Shown here: positions 35,772-48,783 of the stretch, piece after piece
Position numbering within the stretch: position 1 is the stretch's first letter
Layout: every line of letters begins with the position of its first letter
Assembly (NCBI GenBank): GCA_014706295.1
Contig: JACSVZ010000004.1
Span: 94,589,333-94,653,332, forward strand
Source of the DNA: Lycocorax pyrrhopterus obiensis
Taxonomy: Eukaryota > Chordata > Aves > Passeriformes > Paradisaeidae
DNA: 64,000 nucleotides
Direction: 5' to 3'
Position numbers and translations under genes: made by a program
The notes under the pieces: generated by a model
Database searches by the model: none
The model's input: the letters and a program-made list of their open reading frames with translations, nothing else
Told to the model about the DNA's origin: nothing

Positions 35772-36472
35772 TGGGGGTCCTGGTCAGTGTCAAGTGGAAC
35801 CTGAGTCAGCAATGCCCTGGTAGCCAGGAGAGCCAACCCTGTCCTGGGTGCATCAGGCACAGCATCGCCAGCCGGGCAAGGGTGGGGATTGTCCCGCTCT
35901 GCTCTGCACTGGGGTGGCCTCACCTTGAGTGCTGGGGGGCAGTTTTGGGCACCACAATGTAAGAAAGATATAAAGCTATTAGAGAGTGTTCAGAGGGCTA
36001 TGAAGATGGTGAAGGGCCTTGAGGGGAAGCCGTGTGAGGAGTGACTGAGGTCACTTGATCTGTTCAGCCTGGAGAAGAGCAGACTGAGGGGAAACCTCAC
36101 TGCAGTTACAATTTCCTTGTAAGGGGAAGAGGAGAGGCAGGCACTGATCTCTTCTGTGTGGTGACCAGTGACAGGACCCAAGGGAATGGCCTGAAGTTGT
36201 GTAAGGGAGGTTTAGGTTGGATATTAGAAAAAGGTTCTTTACCCAGAGGGTGTCTGGGCACTGGAACAGGCTCCCCAGGGAAGTGGTCACAGCACCAGCC
36301 TGACAGAGCTCAATAAATGTATGGACAATACTCTCGGGCACACGGGGATGGTCTGTGCAGGATCAGGAGTTGGAGTTGGATGATCCTTTTGGGTCCCTTC
36401 CAGCTCAGGACATTCTATAATTCTATGATACTTGTGGGTCCCTTACAACTTGGAATATTCTAGGATTCCAGG
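35772..36472 (+). mobile_element. CR1 LINE fragment with duplicated 3' tail
   Basis: About 700 bases, 5'-truncated. The start matches the RT C-terminal region: GGGTCCTGG then GAGTCAGCAATG, with coding remnant [14 protein letters not shown] at about 35865-35910. The middle (36060-36130) and the CACTGGAACAGGCTCCCC phrase at 36258-36275 follow the usual CR1 order. The 3' end carries the GGGTCCCTTCCAGCTCAGG form of tail, differing from the tails of neighbouring CR1 copies. Segment 36386-36430 is followed immediately by a diverged second copy (36431-36472). Multiple stops; inactive. Confidence 0.95.
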
Positions 36473-38551
36473 ATTTCTTGCGTGACTCCCATCTGCAGGG
36501 CAAGGCATTCACAGATCTGTGGAAAGAGCTTTCTGCAGAGTAGGCTCCTCTGCTTGAGCTGCCTCTCTGGCTTCAGAGCTCCTGCAGGACCACCTATTCA
36601 TTTTGGAAGGAATTCTACTTTGACACCCAGTTAAATTAATCTTTTCCTGAATCACCTTGCAAAACTGCTGGAAGATATACAAAGAGAAGTTTCTTGGAAA
36701 ATTCGCACTTTGCTCCTCCATATAGGCTTTAAAGTTCTGCTGCAAGGTGCAAAGGGAACCATTGGTATAAAAACTACCATCTTTCTCCAGGAGAGAGGGT
36801 CTCGTGTGGATCTTGTCTGAGAAAGTAACTCTGGAGGATGTCAGTCAGAACAACCTCAAAAGGCAAAGAACCTCTCCAGAGAGGAGCCATTCATTTGTAT
36901 ATTTGGTAAAAATTAAAATTCTGGTCAGATATATTACAAAGCCCTTTAAACCATGGAGACCTCTGCAGAATACTCATACTTACAAGAGGCTACAAAAGTG
37001 ATAAATATAGTCCTTGAGAGACAAACGTCATACAGGTGTTTAACAAGCATTTTTATTTTCACTGACTTCTAGAGGGAAATTGCTGTAATGAGAATTAGGA
37101 GAAAAAAGAAGCATAGATACAGAAATATCATTTCTTAGAAGAATAATGTAACGAGTTAAACAGTTTCCTTCCCAATTAAACAACCTGGAAGACAAATCTC
37201 CAAGGAATATTTGAAAAAATAATTATCTTCTTCAAAATCAGAGGACCTTAACAGCTGTAATTCTTAACAAAGCCACTTTAAGTTTCAGAGCCTGCGAAAT
37301 TCTCACGTACTCTAAGTGGAAAGGGAACAGAAAGGAACTTTATATAAAAAAACTTTCTGAGGTCTTTGTGCTTAAGTTCTGCCAAATACTCTTTCTATGC
37401 CTCCAAGAAATAGGATAATTACCTTTCTGTCCAAATGAGATACAGACACTTAAAAATCTTGTAAAGGAATATGTTTTTTTTTAATTAATGTGTGAGTCAC
37501 TGGGTTTGTGGAAAATCAAAAATGAGTTCCGATTTTCCTTTTTGTGCACCATATAGTGCTTCTAGCTATATTCCCATTGCAAATTCTTGACTGTCTAGGC
37601 TTTTGTTTTCAACCTCTCAGCTGAAAAACATATTCGAGAATTAAGCTCAGCCAATTCTGGGTTCCAAATTTTGGGGCCTAAATCAAACTTATTGTTGCAC
37701 AATTTCAGAAAACAATGGTTTAGATCAAAAAGACAATCTGTGGAGCCAAAGTGACAAAAGGCATCAGAATTTTCAGCAAAAAGAAAAGAAAAAAATTTAA
37801 TACAAGATCCAGAAAAAACCCCCAAAAAATCCACAGTTTCAAGGTCTCAGAATCAAGTTGGGAGTTCTAGAACTGTCAAAGAAAGGAAGATAAACTGTGG
37901 AGAAATTCTTACTTGTTCTCTCTGGCTCTCTAACTCTGTTCTTTAGGTGTTTTTCTTTCCATTATAGTGGTGTCACTGCTGAGGATGGTCTCATAATGCT
38001 GAGGATGGTCTGATAATGGTCTGATAATCCCATATAAATAGTTCGTCATACTTACAAACCTTCCACTGAAGCCAAGAGAAATTCCACATTAAGGCTGTGA
38101 AATGTTCTTGGAATCAGCTGAAAAAGGTAGGAGAAGGAGGCCAGGTAGTTTCCACCCAAATGTGTAATATCTACTGGAAACACATATCTGGAGAGTTCCT
38201 CCCACTGTGTGATTAAGGACTGTGTAATTCCTAGCCTGGTGGATTCCTCGGTGTCTATGAAAAACGCAAGACTTTTTGCTTGATAAGTACAGGACATAGC
38301 TCTGTGCTGAGAAGTAAAATCTGCTCTATCACCTGAAGTACCTTAAAGATGGGAAACCTCCTCCAAAGCCCTTTCTGCTGAAGATTGCTCTGAGGAACCT
38401 TCTACTCTGTATATGGTTTGTGGTTGAAAAAGGCAATTTATCTTTAGGGAACACATTCTACACAGATCTTCTTTCTGTTTGACTTTGATACCTAGCTGTG
38501 AGCTGGGCAAATCCTGGAGCTGCAGGCTTTTAAACTTTCCTCCTGAGATTG
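36473..38551. other. Unique non-coding sequence
   Basis: AT-rich with short frames only. A 20-base tandem duplication (GCTGAGGATGGTCTCATAAT type, one mismatch) lies at about 37979-38018, with a third partial unit after it. Nothing else was recognised. Confidence 0.5.
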
Positions 38552-38712
38552 CTGGAGTCTGTGGTTCAGCCACCTTGTCTGGAGGTATTTCAAATACAAG
38601 TACATATGGCACTTGGGGACAGTTTTGTGGTGGACTTGGCAGTGTTATGTTAATGGTGGACTTGACGAACTTAGATGTCTTTTCCAACCCTAATGATTCT
38701 ATGATTCCATGA
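38552..38712 (+). mobile_element. CR1 LINE, 3' end fragment
   Basis: The fragment contains, in order, the end of the RT frame (GGAGGTATTTCAAA), a GTGGCACTT-like phrase (here ATGGCACTTGGGGACA), TGGTGGACTTGGCAGTG, and then AGATGTCTTTTCCAACCC with ATGATTCTATGATTC. This is the tail form with 'TTTTCCAACC...AATGATT', a different subfamily from the copies at 7.9 and 36.4 kb. It is about 160 bases, 5'-truncated. Confidence 0.93.
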
Positions 38713-40282
38713 CTGGGAGCAGCAGCAATGAAGGGGTTGGAAGGAAAGTCCCTGAGGATGTCCCTGCTCAGTTATCCTCTGATAGGTCTGGTACCATTGC
38801 TCATGTTCCCCTGTGTGGCCACAGTCTCCTGTGGGAAGACTAGCCATGTCTTGTGCAAATGACAGGAAAAAAGGTAGGATTCTACATAGGAGCATATGCA
38901 TGTGTGGCTGAATAGTCAGATTAGGTGAATTTTGTAAGAATTGTGAAATAAAGGTAGAAATTTTAAGGTAATCTTCTTTTAAAAGAATAATTTGAATCAG
39001 AACCAAGGACTACTGGAATCTAAAAAATTACTCCCAAGAGTTGCAGGTCCTGCCTAGAGAATATCTGTTCCTTACTGGAAATGCTCTGTGTGATTGCTTT
39101 CCATTTATATATTTTATAAAGTATTTATTAAAATAGATTTTTTTTCTCAAAGTTTTTTTGGCTCACTCTCTTACAAATGTCCACTTATTTAAATGAGTTT
39201 ATTTTTGTTAATGACTCTCAGGACTTTCAAAATTCCAGCTTTACTTAATTTCAGTCATCTGCTTCAAACTACAAAATAACTCACAAAGGGCTGTCAGTAT
39301 TGGACATCCAAAGTCCTTCACTTCATGAAATCTACAGATGTGTAGTAAAATTGGTGGATGGTTGGTTAGTGACCAGTACACAGCAACCCAGTTACAACCC
39401 AGACTTTGTCATGTGAGAGACCAGAAGACAGTATATAAGCAGAAAATGCTGCATTTTTCTTTCTGCTTTCTCTTGTTTTTTCCTTTTCCATTTGTAATAT
39501 CAGTTAAAAAGCAATAAGTATGCTTATTACTTTTGTAAGATTGCTATGAATTATTTAGCTAAGAAATAATTGAAGGAGGCATGGTAGGGAAAATTACCCA
39601 CAAAGCCAGCAAACTGTAAGTCAACCTGCCCTCATTGGGCACACAATCATCATTAATTTTAATGAGATGCGGGAGTTTGCAGTTCAGCAGGAGGAGAAGA
39701 ATGCAGGCACTTCTCAAAAACCTGCCTGGCATGGTAGGCTAGAGGAATTTTACTAGCACTCCAGATCGATAGTGGAGACAGCAGTCAATATTAGTAGACC
39801 TCACAATCATCATTAATTGAAATCTCTCAACCTGCAGTTTGCATAACAAAGCAGCTGGTGCCTTAATGAAGAATGTAATATCTTGCAATTCTGACCCCCT
39901 GCAACTTCCTCATGAACTAAGATGGCTGAAATAGAGACTGAACCCTCTGCTGTAAACACCTCCGTGTACCTCCAATGCCGCACACATATGTATGCGTGCT
40001 CCTCATATGTCAATGTTATGTAGACAATTAAATAATACCTAGAAATTAAGTATCTGAATTCAAATAAAGTGAGTCAAGAAACTTTAAAGTGCAGCAGAAG
40101 AAGAAAACAAAACAAACTGCCAAAGAGCCCCATTTTAGTTAAAACTGAAAGTATGGGTATTAGAAAAAATAACGTAAGGAAAAAGGTAATTTTCAAATTT
40201 GAGATGGAAAAGTCGGAGATAAAAAAGAGATTTTGAACTGGAGCAGCTCATATTACAGCAAATTTTCTGGTTTGGGTCTTAT
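38713..40282. other. Unique non-coding sequence
   Basis: No gene or transposon was recognised; AT-rich with short frames. Confidence 0.5.
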
Positions 40283-40308
40283 TCTCTCTCTCTCTCTCTC
40301 TTTCTCTC
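40283..40308 (+). repeat. (TC)n microsatellite
   Basis: Nine perfect TC units, one interruption (TTTC), then further CT units. The minus strand reads as a GA tract. Confidence 0.9.
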
Positions 40309-43300
40309 ATGAAGAGTCATTTGGAAAAGATCAGGGCAGCTAAGACATAATAAGAATCGTTTGCTAGTTTTCAGCCTAAATGTGAAGATGATTGAAGCTT
40401 GCAAGTGTTCTGTCCTGCCATATGTTAGTGTCCGTGTAAAAGAATCTGATGAAAATGATGAGATAACAATTTTCTGGCTGTAATGAGTAAGGGGACTGGG
40501 AAATTGCTGGGAAAATTGTGGGATTAAGGCCCATTTATGCCAGAAAATTGCAAAGAACTCTCAGAGCAAATGCAGGAAGGCAGTGGCTGAAGTATTTATT
40601 GATTCCACAAATCAGTCTTTTTTAAAAAGCCTGGCAAAAAAGTGCTTCCAGGTCTTACAATGCAAATCCATACTCACAATAAATACATTAAAAATTAGTT
40701 ATTTTCACCACAAGCCTTTCATTCTCCCTATTCTCCCGATGAAGAACACCCATGAGTAAAAATTCTCGAGAATAAGTCCCTTTTGTATTCCTGTTTACTT
40801 AACTACTTTCTGCTGTTATTTCATGTGGGAGAAGAAAGTATAATGTCCCTTCCAAGTCTCTACCATCTCTCATGAATTATTATATTTGATCATTATAATT
40901 ACATATAATAGTTCTCGTGGCACTTGTTTGAAAGCTTGAAGAAAAATATCTGATTACAGAATCTACGATAAAAGTCCAAATGCAAAAGGCTGCAGTTTTC
41001 CCTTTTTAAATTTTGTACCTTGCTTCTTGTCTTCATGTATTCAAGCCTTCCCTTTCTATTTCAGTATTTCTTTTTTTTCTCTTTCATCCATTCTTTATGC
41101 TTCCCCTTGTCATTCTGTAAGAAGAGGTGTAGCACTGGTCCTAGTTCACATCGCCTTTGATCTCTCACTTGTCTCTCCTATAGATTCTTCTGCAGTGGCT
41201 TCTCACTTATGCAAGATTGAAAATGAGAAATAGCAGACACGATTTTCTTGAAGACGAGTTAACAGAATTGGGTTTACTCAGACTGGAAAATTGTTTTTAA
41301 CTGTTATTGTTTTTCATCTCCTCAGCACAAAAACAATCCTTGCATAACTCTTCTGTAGACAAACCAAGAAAACTGCTATGCCAAAAGAGCCAGTACCCCA
41401 GCAGATCAGATGCTCAGTGAAGCTGATCTGTGGGAATGAACCAACAAAGTGAGTTCAACCTAATTCCAGTGACTTGAGGCTTAACCTTGTGATAAGAAAA
41501 TTGATAGTTCAGCAGTTTTCTCTGATACTTCTTTATTCTAGGTTTGACCTGGCATTTCTAACCTTAGAATTATTTCTAATCAAATACATACATACGAATA
41601 CATAAATATATATAATTCTTCTTCCTAAGGTTGTCAGTGAATCAGCACTGAGTAATGAAAAATTGATTTTGATGGCACATTTTGCCTGAGACTCAAAAAT
41701 TACTTTGGCATTTTTGAAGGATGTTAATTATATTCCTAATGTTCTTTTAATTCCTGTTTAGTGGGAAAGAACTAAGAAACCCTAAAATCAAGGGAAAATT
41801 TATATAGAACTGACTTGATTTTTCTCATTTGGAAATTTCCTGTTAGAGCAAAAAGCTTCATTAATCTAGGACAGGCCAGCCCTCTCGTCTCTGTGGACAT
41901 GAAGTACCATGATCCCAAACAGACTTTAGGGAGGAGGAACAAGCTGGCATTTGTTCAAATATGCATTAAAGAAGAGGCTGCCAAAAACTCGAAAATTGCA
42001 GAATCTACTCTAAGGGTAATGATAAGGGAAGGAATTAACCATTTTAATTCTTTATTATTCTGCCAAAATGATGTAATCCGTGTCCTTTCAATGTTTATGT
42101 TGAGAACAAATTCATGTATTCCCATTTTTGTTCCTTTTGGTTCTTATTTCTATCTTCAGTCACAGAAATGAGGTGAGATAAAATTGTAGTCACTAATACG
42201 GTCCCAAAGAAAAAAAAAGGCTGTTGAACTGGTTTGGGGAATGTGGATTTCTTTTCATTGAGAAAATTTTATCTTATTATAGTTTTTCTTGAATAAACTG
42301 TAGGCACTAGTTACTTCCATTTTGCCAACAAAATACAGTTTGGTTAGCGGTGCTTTAATTCCTGTGAAAGAAGATCACGGAGCCAAGGACAATATCCAGC
42401 ACCACTGCAGAGTGCAGTCAGCCCTAGAGAATGAATCAGACTCTAGAAGAAGTCCAGGCAAGGACTATTATTACATGTAGTTGTGGATTTTTGTCTGAAA
42501 ACACTTTGTTGACACCCTTTTTTTGGTGTTAAGATGTTTGCTGACTAGGTTTCAAAGAGAGTGTTAGTTTTGTATAGCAGTTTTTTATATGGAAAAACAA
42601 ATAGAAAATTTAGGGGTTTTGCATGTCCTCTGTATGTTAAATATCTTCCTGTGTTCTGCTTCAGAGGCTTGAGAAAGCATTCACGATCTACTTGTTTCTT
42701 TTCCTGATGAGTCGTGCCAGCTACAGTATGCAGTGGGGCTGCAGGATCTTGACCTCCATGAGGGACTTTTTACCCTCTGAATTCATGAGATTACATGAAA
42801 GGTCTGCTCAAAGAGCCTGACCTGCCTGGAAAACAGGTATATAAATGATCTATTTTACCCTCCTCGCAATGCAGAATTTATTGGGTTGAAAATATTTGGG
42901 TTCTGGACTACTGTTTATGTAAGACTAAGATTTTTTGCCAGCTTTAATCAATAATTTCTGATATGAAACTTTTACCTGCAACTGCTTCTAATAAAAAGTT
43001 TGTTAATATGGGCCAACTAAAGAAAGAGACAACTCAGAATAAATGAAATAGTGAAAAAAAACCCGAACTGCTTAAGATGACTCTGAGCAAAAAAGAATTT
43101 TTTACATAAATTTACTATGAATTCATTTATGATTAACATTACTTTTCTTCAGTGACTCACTCCATCAATGTTAACGCTGCTCCCTCTATTATCTAATGGA
43201 GGATGAACCTCATATTACAATTATTACATAATATTACAATTATGATCATGATAATGTCAAAATGTCACTAATAAAATGAGTTAACACTGGTGGACACAAA

Positions 43301-46300
43301 CATTTCTACATTTCTGCATGATCCCATATTACTTCACTAAGGGCAGGCTTTTTGTGTCAGACTTACTACACATTAGGATGTGTTCAAAATTTGAAATGAG
43401 TGTCCCTAATTTTAGATTTTTGGTTCTGTTTTTTGGGGTTTTTTTCCCCAAATGTGACTAGTTATATTTACAGGCAACTTTTGGTTAAATTTGCTGGCAA
43501 ATTTTATAGATGACATGTCTATATTATTTTAATTTGATTTTACTTGAAAAAAAAATATTTCTTAACCTTGCAATTTGCCTGATCAAGGCTTTCATATGGG
43601 AATTTATTTAGGTTTCAAAACACAGTGTTCTGCTGGACTATATATGCTGATGTGTGCAACAAGCTACATACAAGGCTTATTGAATGAGCAGGTGAAAAAG
43701 AAAAATAGCATCAGGAGGAAAAAGTGAGCTAAAGCCCTCAATCAGTATAGCAAGCAGTGATCATTGCACAGACATTTTCAGCAGAGGTCAGCCCTTTTGT
43801 TTTTTACTTCCTTCTCCTTCCTTCTCTTTCCTAGTAAAAAGTGCAAATTGCACTCTGTCATCTATTAGGGGATAATCTGCATACACATAAGGCATCCCTT
43901 TGGAACTGTATTTTGCATTATTTTAATCTCACTTTGCTTGCAGAGCTTTACATTATGCTTAATACCAGTTCCCTTTCTGCTGTTCCGCACAAGAGCTGCA
44001 GGGCTGGTAACTGCTAGCAAAACACTGGATGGGAATTATTTGTCATCCAATATTCTGCACATTCTGGAACAAGGGAAAAAAATAAATAAAGAAAGAGAAG
44101 ATACACTCACTGGAAAAAAAAAAGCGTACATCATTAATGAAGGCTCTGAATGATTTTGAAAGGGTTGCTTTGCCATTTTTCTTTCTAAAAATCCAATAAC
44201 GGGATTCCAACAAGCATACAACTATCAAGTTTTGTCAATAAGGTTTCATGAACACATGGTTTCCTATTATGACGTATTAAAAGTGTTCATCATTCAGTGT
44301 GTCTGTGCTTAACTCTGAAGAGAAATCTAGCTGCATTTTTAGACACATTGATGAATTGGGATTTTCCTCCAGAAAATGTGAGGGCTGATAATGTGTTACA
44401 TCAGTTACGTACCTAGCGAAAAAGTTTTAGTAGCAGAAACTATAGTTTGCTGCAATCAAAGCAACAAAAGTATGTAGCCAGCAGTTTTCATTGTTTTTCT
44501 ATCAAGGGTGGCAGCAAGTTTAAAACTTTCAATCATAAGTATAATACAAGGATTGGTTTTGCCAGCCATACTGCCACTTTAATTTTTAAAGAGGTTTTAT
44601 AAATAAAAATACTTTTTTTATAAAAAAAGACAAGCATGATAAAAAGTTAAATAGATGTCTGTTCTGGATTCAGAAGGGTCACTGTTTTGAAAATGGAGCT
44701 GCTTGAAAATACTCAAAATTTATTTTGATTCTTTGACAGTTTAGCACTCAAGGTGAAAGGAGATGATGATGTCAATCTCATTTGATAGGCAGTGATTCTC
44801 CACTGCATCTGACATTAATTAATTAATTCTCTTTTTAGGAGGGTCAACAGTCAGAACAAAGACTAAATAAGTAAGGAATATCTTTGTGGATTTCAATGAA
44901 TTGCATGGGGAAAATAAGCATGAGACCAGAAAGAACCCCAATAAATGTAGTTCATTATTCATTTCACTTAATTGCTGTGGAAAATAAGTGCCTTTGAACT
45001 TTCTAAGCCATTAGCAGTAGACACTCAACTCCTGTCTTAAAGAGAAGGATGATTAATACTTAAGTGTTTCTCTGTATATATGAAATGATGATCCCACCAC
45101 TGGGAGCTTTCACCACTGGGCAGCAATCAAACTGTTTCAAAATGATCAGATGGGAATGAGGAAAAGACATATTTCCCAGAATACAGAGTTAAAATAAGGC
45201 TTTCATTTTGCAATTAGTTTGCAAGATACTAAAAGACTCTGTGAAAGAATATCTAAGCTGCAAATAAATTCAATTAGCTATTACAGCTCCTCTCAACTCA
45301 ACAGTTTTTCTACCTGTAAGGAAAGTGTTGTCCTTCTTCTCACTACCACTTACTCTGGTCCACCTTTGCCATTTGCTGCAGGCTGGGGTGGACCTGATCC
45401 TCAAGCCATGCAGATCTTTTTAGACAGACCCGGACCCTTGAAATAAGGTCTCTCACATTCTGTAATTGAGAATGCAACTGTAGATGACAAGACACTACAT
45501 ATCATTATCCAGTGCTACTTTTAAAATCTGGGACACAATGAAGATATTCCAAGTTACTGGTGAATCTCAGCTCTGAAGAAAACTTGCTTTCAAATCAGTG
45601 CAAAATTAAGACAAGTTCCTTATTATTTCATGTGGATCACAAAATCATTGTCGGTAGGAATGAACTGCCCTTTATATGGGACTGCCACCAGCATGAAGTT
45701 GACGAGATGGTTTTAAACTATTAAATTTGATTTCTGATGTCACTAATCTGGTTTTATGCTCTTTAAGTTTTCCAGATTAGTTAACTGAAGCTATTTTAAA
45801 TATTTTTAAATTAATAATGAATGTGTCTTTAGGTCCATAAAATCTGAATTTGCATCTGAATGTCTTTAAAATTCTGGGAAAATTAAAACTACTGTTCTAT
45901 TTCTGTATTATGAGTAATTCAATCCATCTAGATATATACAAAATGCTTCTTGATTATTCATCAAATCTATAATTTGTAGACACAACACACTCCTCTTAGG
46001 GAAATTAAATAAATAGGTCATATGTAGAAATTTTTCAGAAATGAAAGTTTTCCAATGTGTTAAAAACATCACAAGTCCACTGCATGATATCAGTGCTACT
46101 CCAGAGTTTATAAGAACAACAAAATTTAACAGCTATTTATAGCAATTAAAATATTTCATGCAGCATTTGACAATCCACATTCACCCTTGGTTCGTCAGAG
46201 AGCAAACCAGCGCAGAACACAAGAATACTGCAGGACACAATTTAGAGAAGAACTGTGATGCATGTGTACAATTTGTAATGTAATTTCTTTTTTTTATTTC

Positions 46301-46559
46301 CATTAGTAGAAACATTGACATAGATCATCTAGACTAAGTGAAGCTGAATTGTTGAATTACTTTTCTGAATACAAAATATGGGAGTTAATAAGTAGCTGAA
46401 AGAAGATGGGGAAAGAAGCATCAAGCTGCCCAGCTTTATTCTCTTCCTGCTGTGTTAAGTATTGGTCCGTTTGAATGCCAGCATAGCATAAAGGCATAAA
46501 CCAACACTTTTTGACCACAGTTTACATTAAGAAGTTTATGTGCCTTCAGAAAAAAAAAA
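40309..46559. other. Long AT-rich unique stretch without genes
   Basis: About 6.2 kb with few frames above 60 codons. There is a TTAA-type run at 44813-44828, a direct repeat ATATTACAATTAT at 43212-43224 and 43231-43243, a T/G/C run at 43428-43450 and an AT patch near 41580-41615. The 118-codon plus-strand frame at 41815-42171 has no recognisable domain. No transposon tail was identified. Confidence 0.5.
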
Positions 46560-46772
46560 TCATAGAATGATAAAATCATATCCCTGTTTAAAGAAGGGTC
46601 ACCTACAGCAGGTTGCTCAGGACCATATCTAGTTAGGTTTTAAATATCCCCAAGGATGGAAACTCCACAGCCTATCTGGGCAACCTTTGCCAGTGTTTAA
46701 TCATGCTTGCAATAAAAAACTTTTTCCTACAAGTAAATGGAATTTCCTGTATTACCGCTTGTGCCCAATAGC
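46560..46772 (-). mobile_element. CR1 LINE, 3' end fragment
   Basis: The plus strand begins CATAGAATGATAAAATCATA, the complement of the CR1 octamer tail. It continues with CAGCAGGTTGCTCAGGACCA, then GGATGGAAACTCCACAGCC, then CTGGGCAACCTTTGCCAGTG. This is the complement of the usual CR1 3' untranslated and RT C-terminal order. About 210 bases, 5'-truncated near the CTTGTGCCCAAT phrase at 46760-46771. Confidence 0.93.
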
Positions 46773-48480
46773 TGCATTTGAGATAGTCCAATAGAGTAAG
46801 GAATGTAAAATGACTGTAGTCTAAGAGGAAGTATTTTTGGGACCAAGATATAAGCAGTTTGTAAAAGGAAAATCGTAAACATATCTGTGATTCAAGAGTA
46901 ATATCTACTTGTGGTTATTTAGATATTTGTAAAGCATCCATTATAATATCTTTTAAGTGTATATGTGTCTACACTATCATAAAAGTCAGCTCCTCCTTTA
47001 TTCCAGTCTCTTCATCATGCACTCCGTGTATGTACTTCACACCTAAACTCTCTTTCAGAGTAAAGCAGTTAGACCTTTCTGGGATGAAAGTTGGTGGCAA
47101 TTCTGAGAACATTTGCTCTGTTGGGCTGTAAAACACTTCTCATGTTATTTCAAACATCTTGAACTGGGAAAACAAACAAAAAGCCAGACAGCCATTCAAC
47201 CAAAACAAACAAACCAAACCCCCACAGGTGGACTAGCAGAAATCTGGCTTAAATAGTGCACACTTTACATGCAACCAGTTTGCTCTTGAAGCAGTTAGCA
47301 GTAATGTGCATGGGCATGAGCCGTTCAGAATCACAGAGTTTGAGATCAAGGACAGCCTAAGCAGTGCGGGTGTAGCTGTAGAAATATGAGATGTTCAGAA
47401 AGCTTTGAGATCAGGTATTTATCTCTCATGAGAGTAACAATTCTTGCTGAAGTCAAAGGGATTCCCTCATGTTCTGTAGGGGAAGATAGACCCAAACAGG
47501 GTGAAGGTAACCTCCTTTGTGCAAACTAGCACGTCCTGTGGGGTGTATGACCAAAGCAGCAAAACAATACGAGAGAAAGATTGAGGAGGAAGAGTTTTCA
47601 TATATAATTCAACATAACTCTGTTCCTATGCTTCTTATCGACACTCCTGCAGGTTTCCTAAGGATTATAAATTTTAGTTTCATGCAATGACTGTTTAAAC
47701 GTCTTTTTTTACCTAAGAAACACTGCCAGTAAAATATTGCTGGTTTTCAAAGAATCTGAGACTCAATAGTTGTTAGCTGTGGTTATTGCTGACCGATATG
47801 TGCATGGACTTTACTGTCAAAGACAGGTGGGTTTTCATTTAGGAGCCGTTTACATGCTAGGACTGTCCCAGAACAAAGACACCGTGAATGAGAGACACTG
47901 CGGTTTCTCTACAAGACAAGATCACCAATGTTACACTATACCTCAAACTCACGTTGCCTGATTGATTGTAAAGAAAATTAAACCATGTCTTTCCAGCTGT
48001 TTTGCTTTAGAGCAAGGAGATATGCCAGTTGCTCCAAGTGAAAAACAAACCTTTTGAGCAGTGAGCTCAAGAATTTTATGTCTGTAGGATTTCAGAAGTG
48101 CTACCCTTACAAAGTCATTGCAGCACATCTCAGGTGATAATGTATCCTTCTCTATTCCCTGAATTCTGTTGCTTCAGAAACTTTTTCACAGAGATGTGAA
48201 AGATGGAATTGTCACCTGAGAAGTTTTTGAACTGCCTGTTTTTCCTAAACTTGGAATCTTTCAACCTGACCTTCAGTACTTGTCTGAGGTTAGGGATGGA
48301 GCTCGTTGGGTTTACTGAGCAGTCATCAGAAGTAAGCAGCTGGAGATCTTCAACCTGCATTACTTTCTTGAAGGTGCTTTTCTTTTTTGCTTTGCCTCTA
48401 TGGGGTCAGTGGGGAATGTCAGTTAAGTGTCTAAAATTAAATGCAAGTAAAGCAAACAAAGCTTTGGAAGGGAACATGTC
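46773..48480. other. Unique non-coding sequence
   Basis: The only notable feature is an A/C-rich patch near 47170-47225. The 5' half of the open frame beginning at 48203 lies here and is unrelated to the CR1 protein that its 3' half encodes by chance read-through. Confidence 0.5.
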
Positions 48481-48783
48481 AAGAGGATGGACTGGGCTCT
48501 TCTTGGTCATGCCAAGGAATAGGACAAGAGGCAACAGACAGAAAATGGTGCACAGGAAGTTCCACCTGACTATGAGGAAGAACTTCTTTACTCTGTGGGT
48601 GACTGAGCACTGGAACAAATTGCCCAGAGGTTTAGTGGAGTCTCCCTCATTATTCAAAAACCACCTGGACACAATCTTGTGCCATGTGCTGCAGGATGAC
48701 CCTGCTTGAGCAGGGAGGTTTGACTGGATGATACATCATGGCCCCTTCCAGCCTGGCCCTCTCTGTGATTCTATGATTCCAGT
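48481..48783 (+). mobile_element. CR1 LINE fragment with intact RT C-terminal reading frame
   Basis: A 5'-truncated CR1 of about 300 bases. From about 48500 to the TGA at 48707-48709 the final RT residues remain open in a single frame. They show Arg-Thr-Arg-Gly-Asn-Arg, Lys-Asn-Phe-Phe-Thr-Leu-Trp-Val-Thr-Glu-His-Trp-Asn-Lys-Leu-Pro and Glu-Ser-Pro-Ser-Leu-Phe, the signature end of CR1 ORF2. The untranslated end follows (TGAGCAGGGAGGTTTGACTGG) and the tail GTGATTCTATGATTCC ends at about 48783. The unbroken frame suggests a relatively young insertion, but it lacks nearly all of the enzyme and cannot move. Confidence 0.95.

Noticed and set aside
48203..48709. 168-codon frame as a single gene
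   Set aside because: Only the second half is protein-like and that is the CR1 reverse-transcriptase end. The first half is unique sequence read in by chance.
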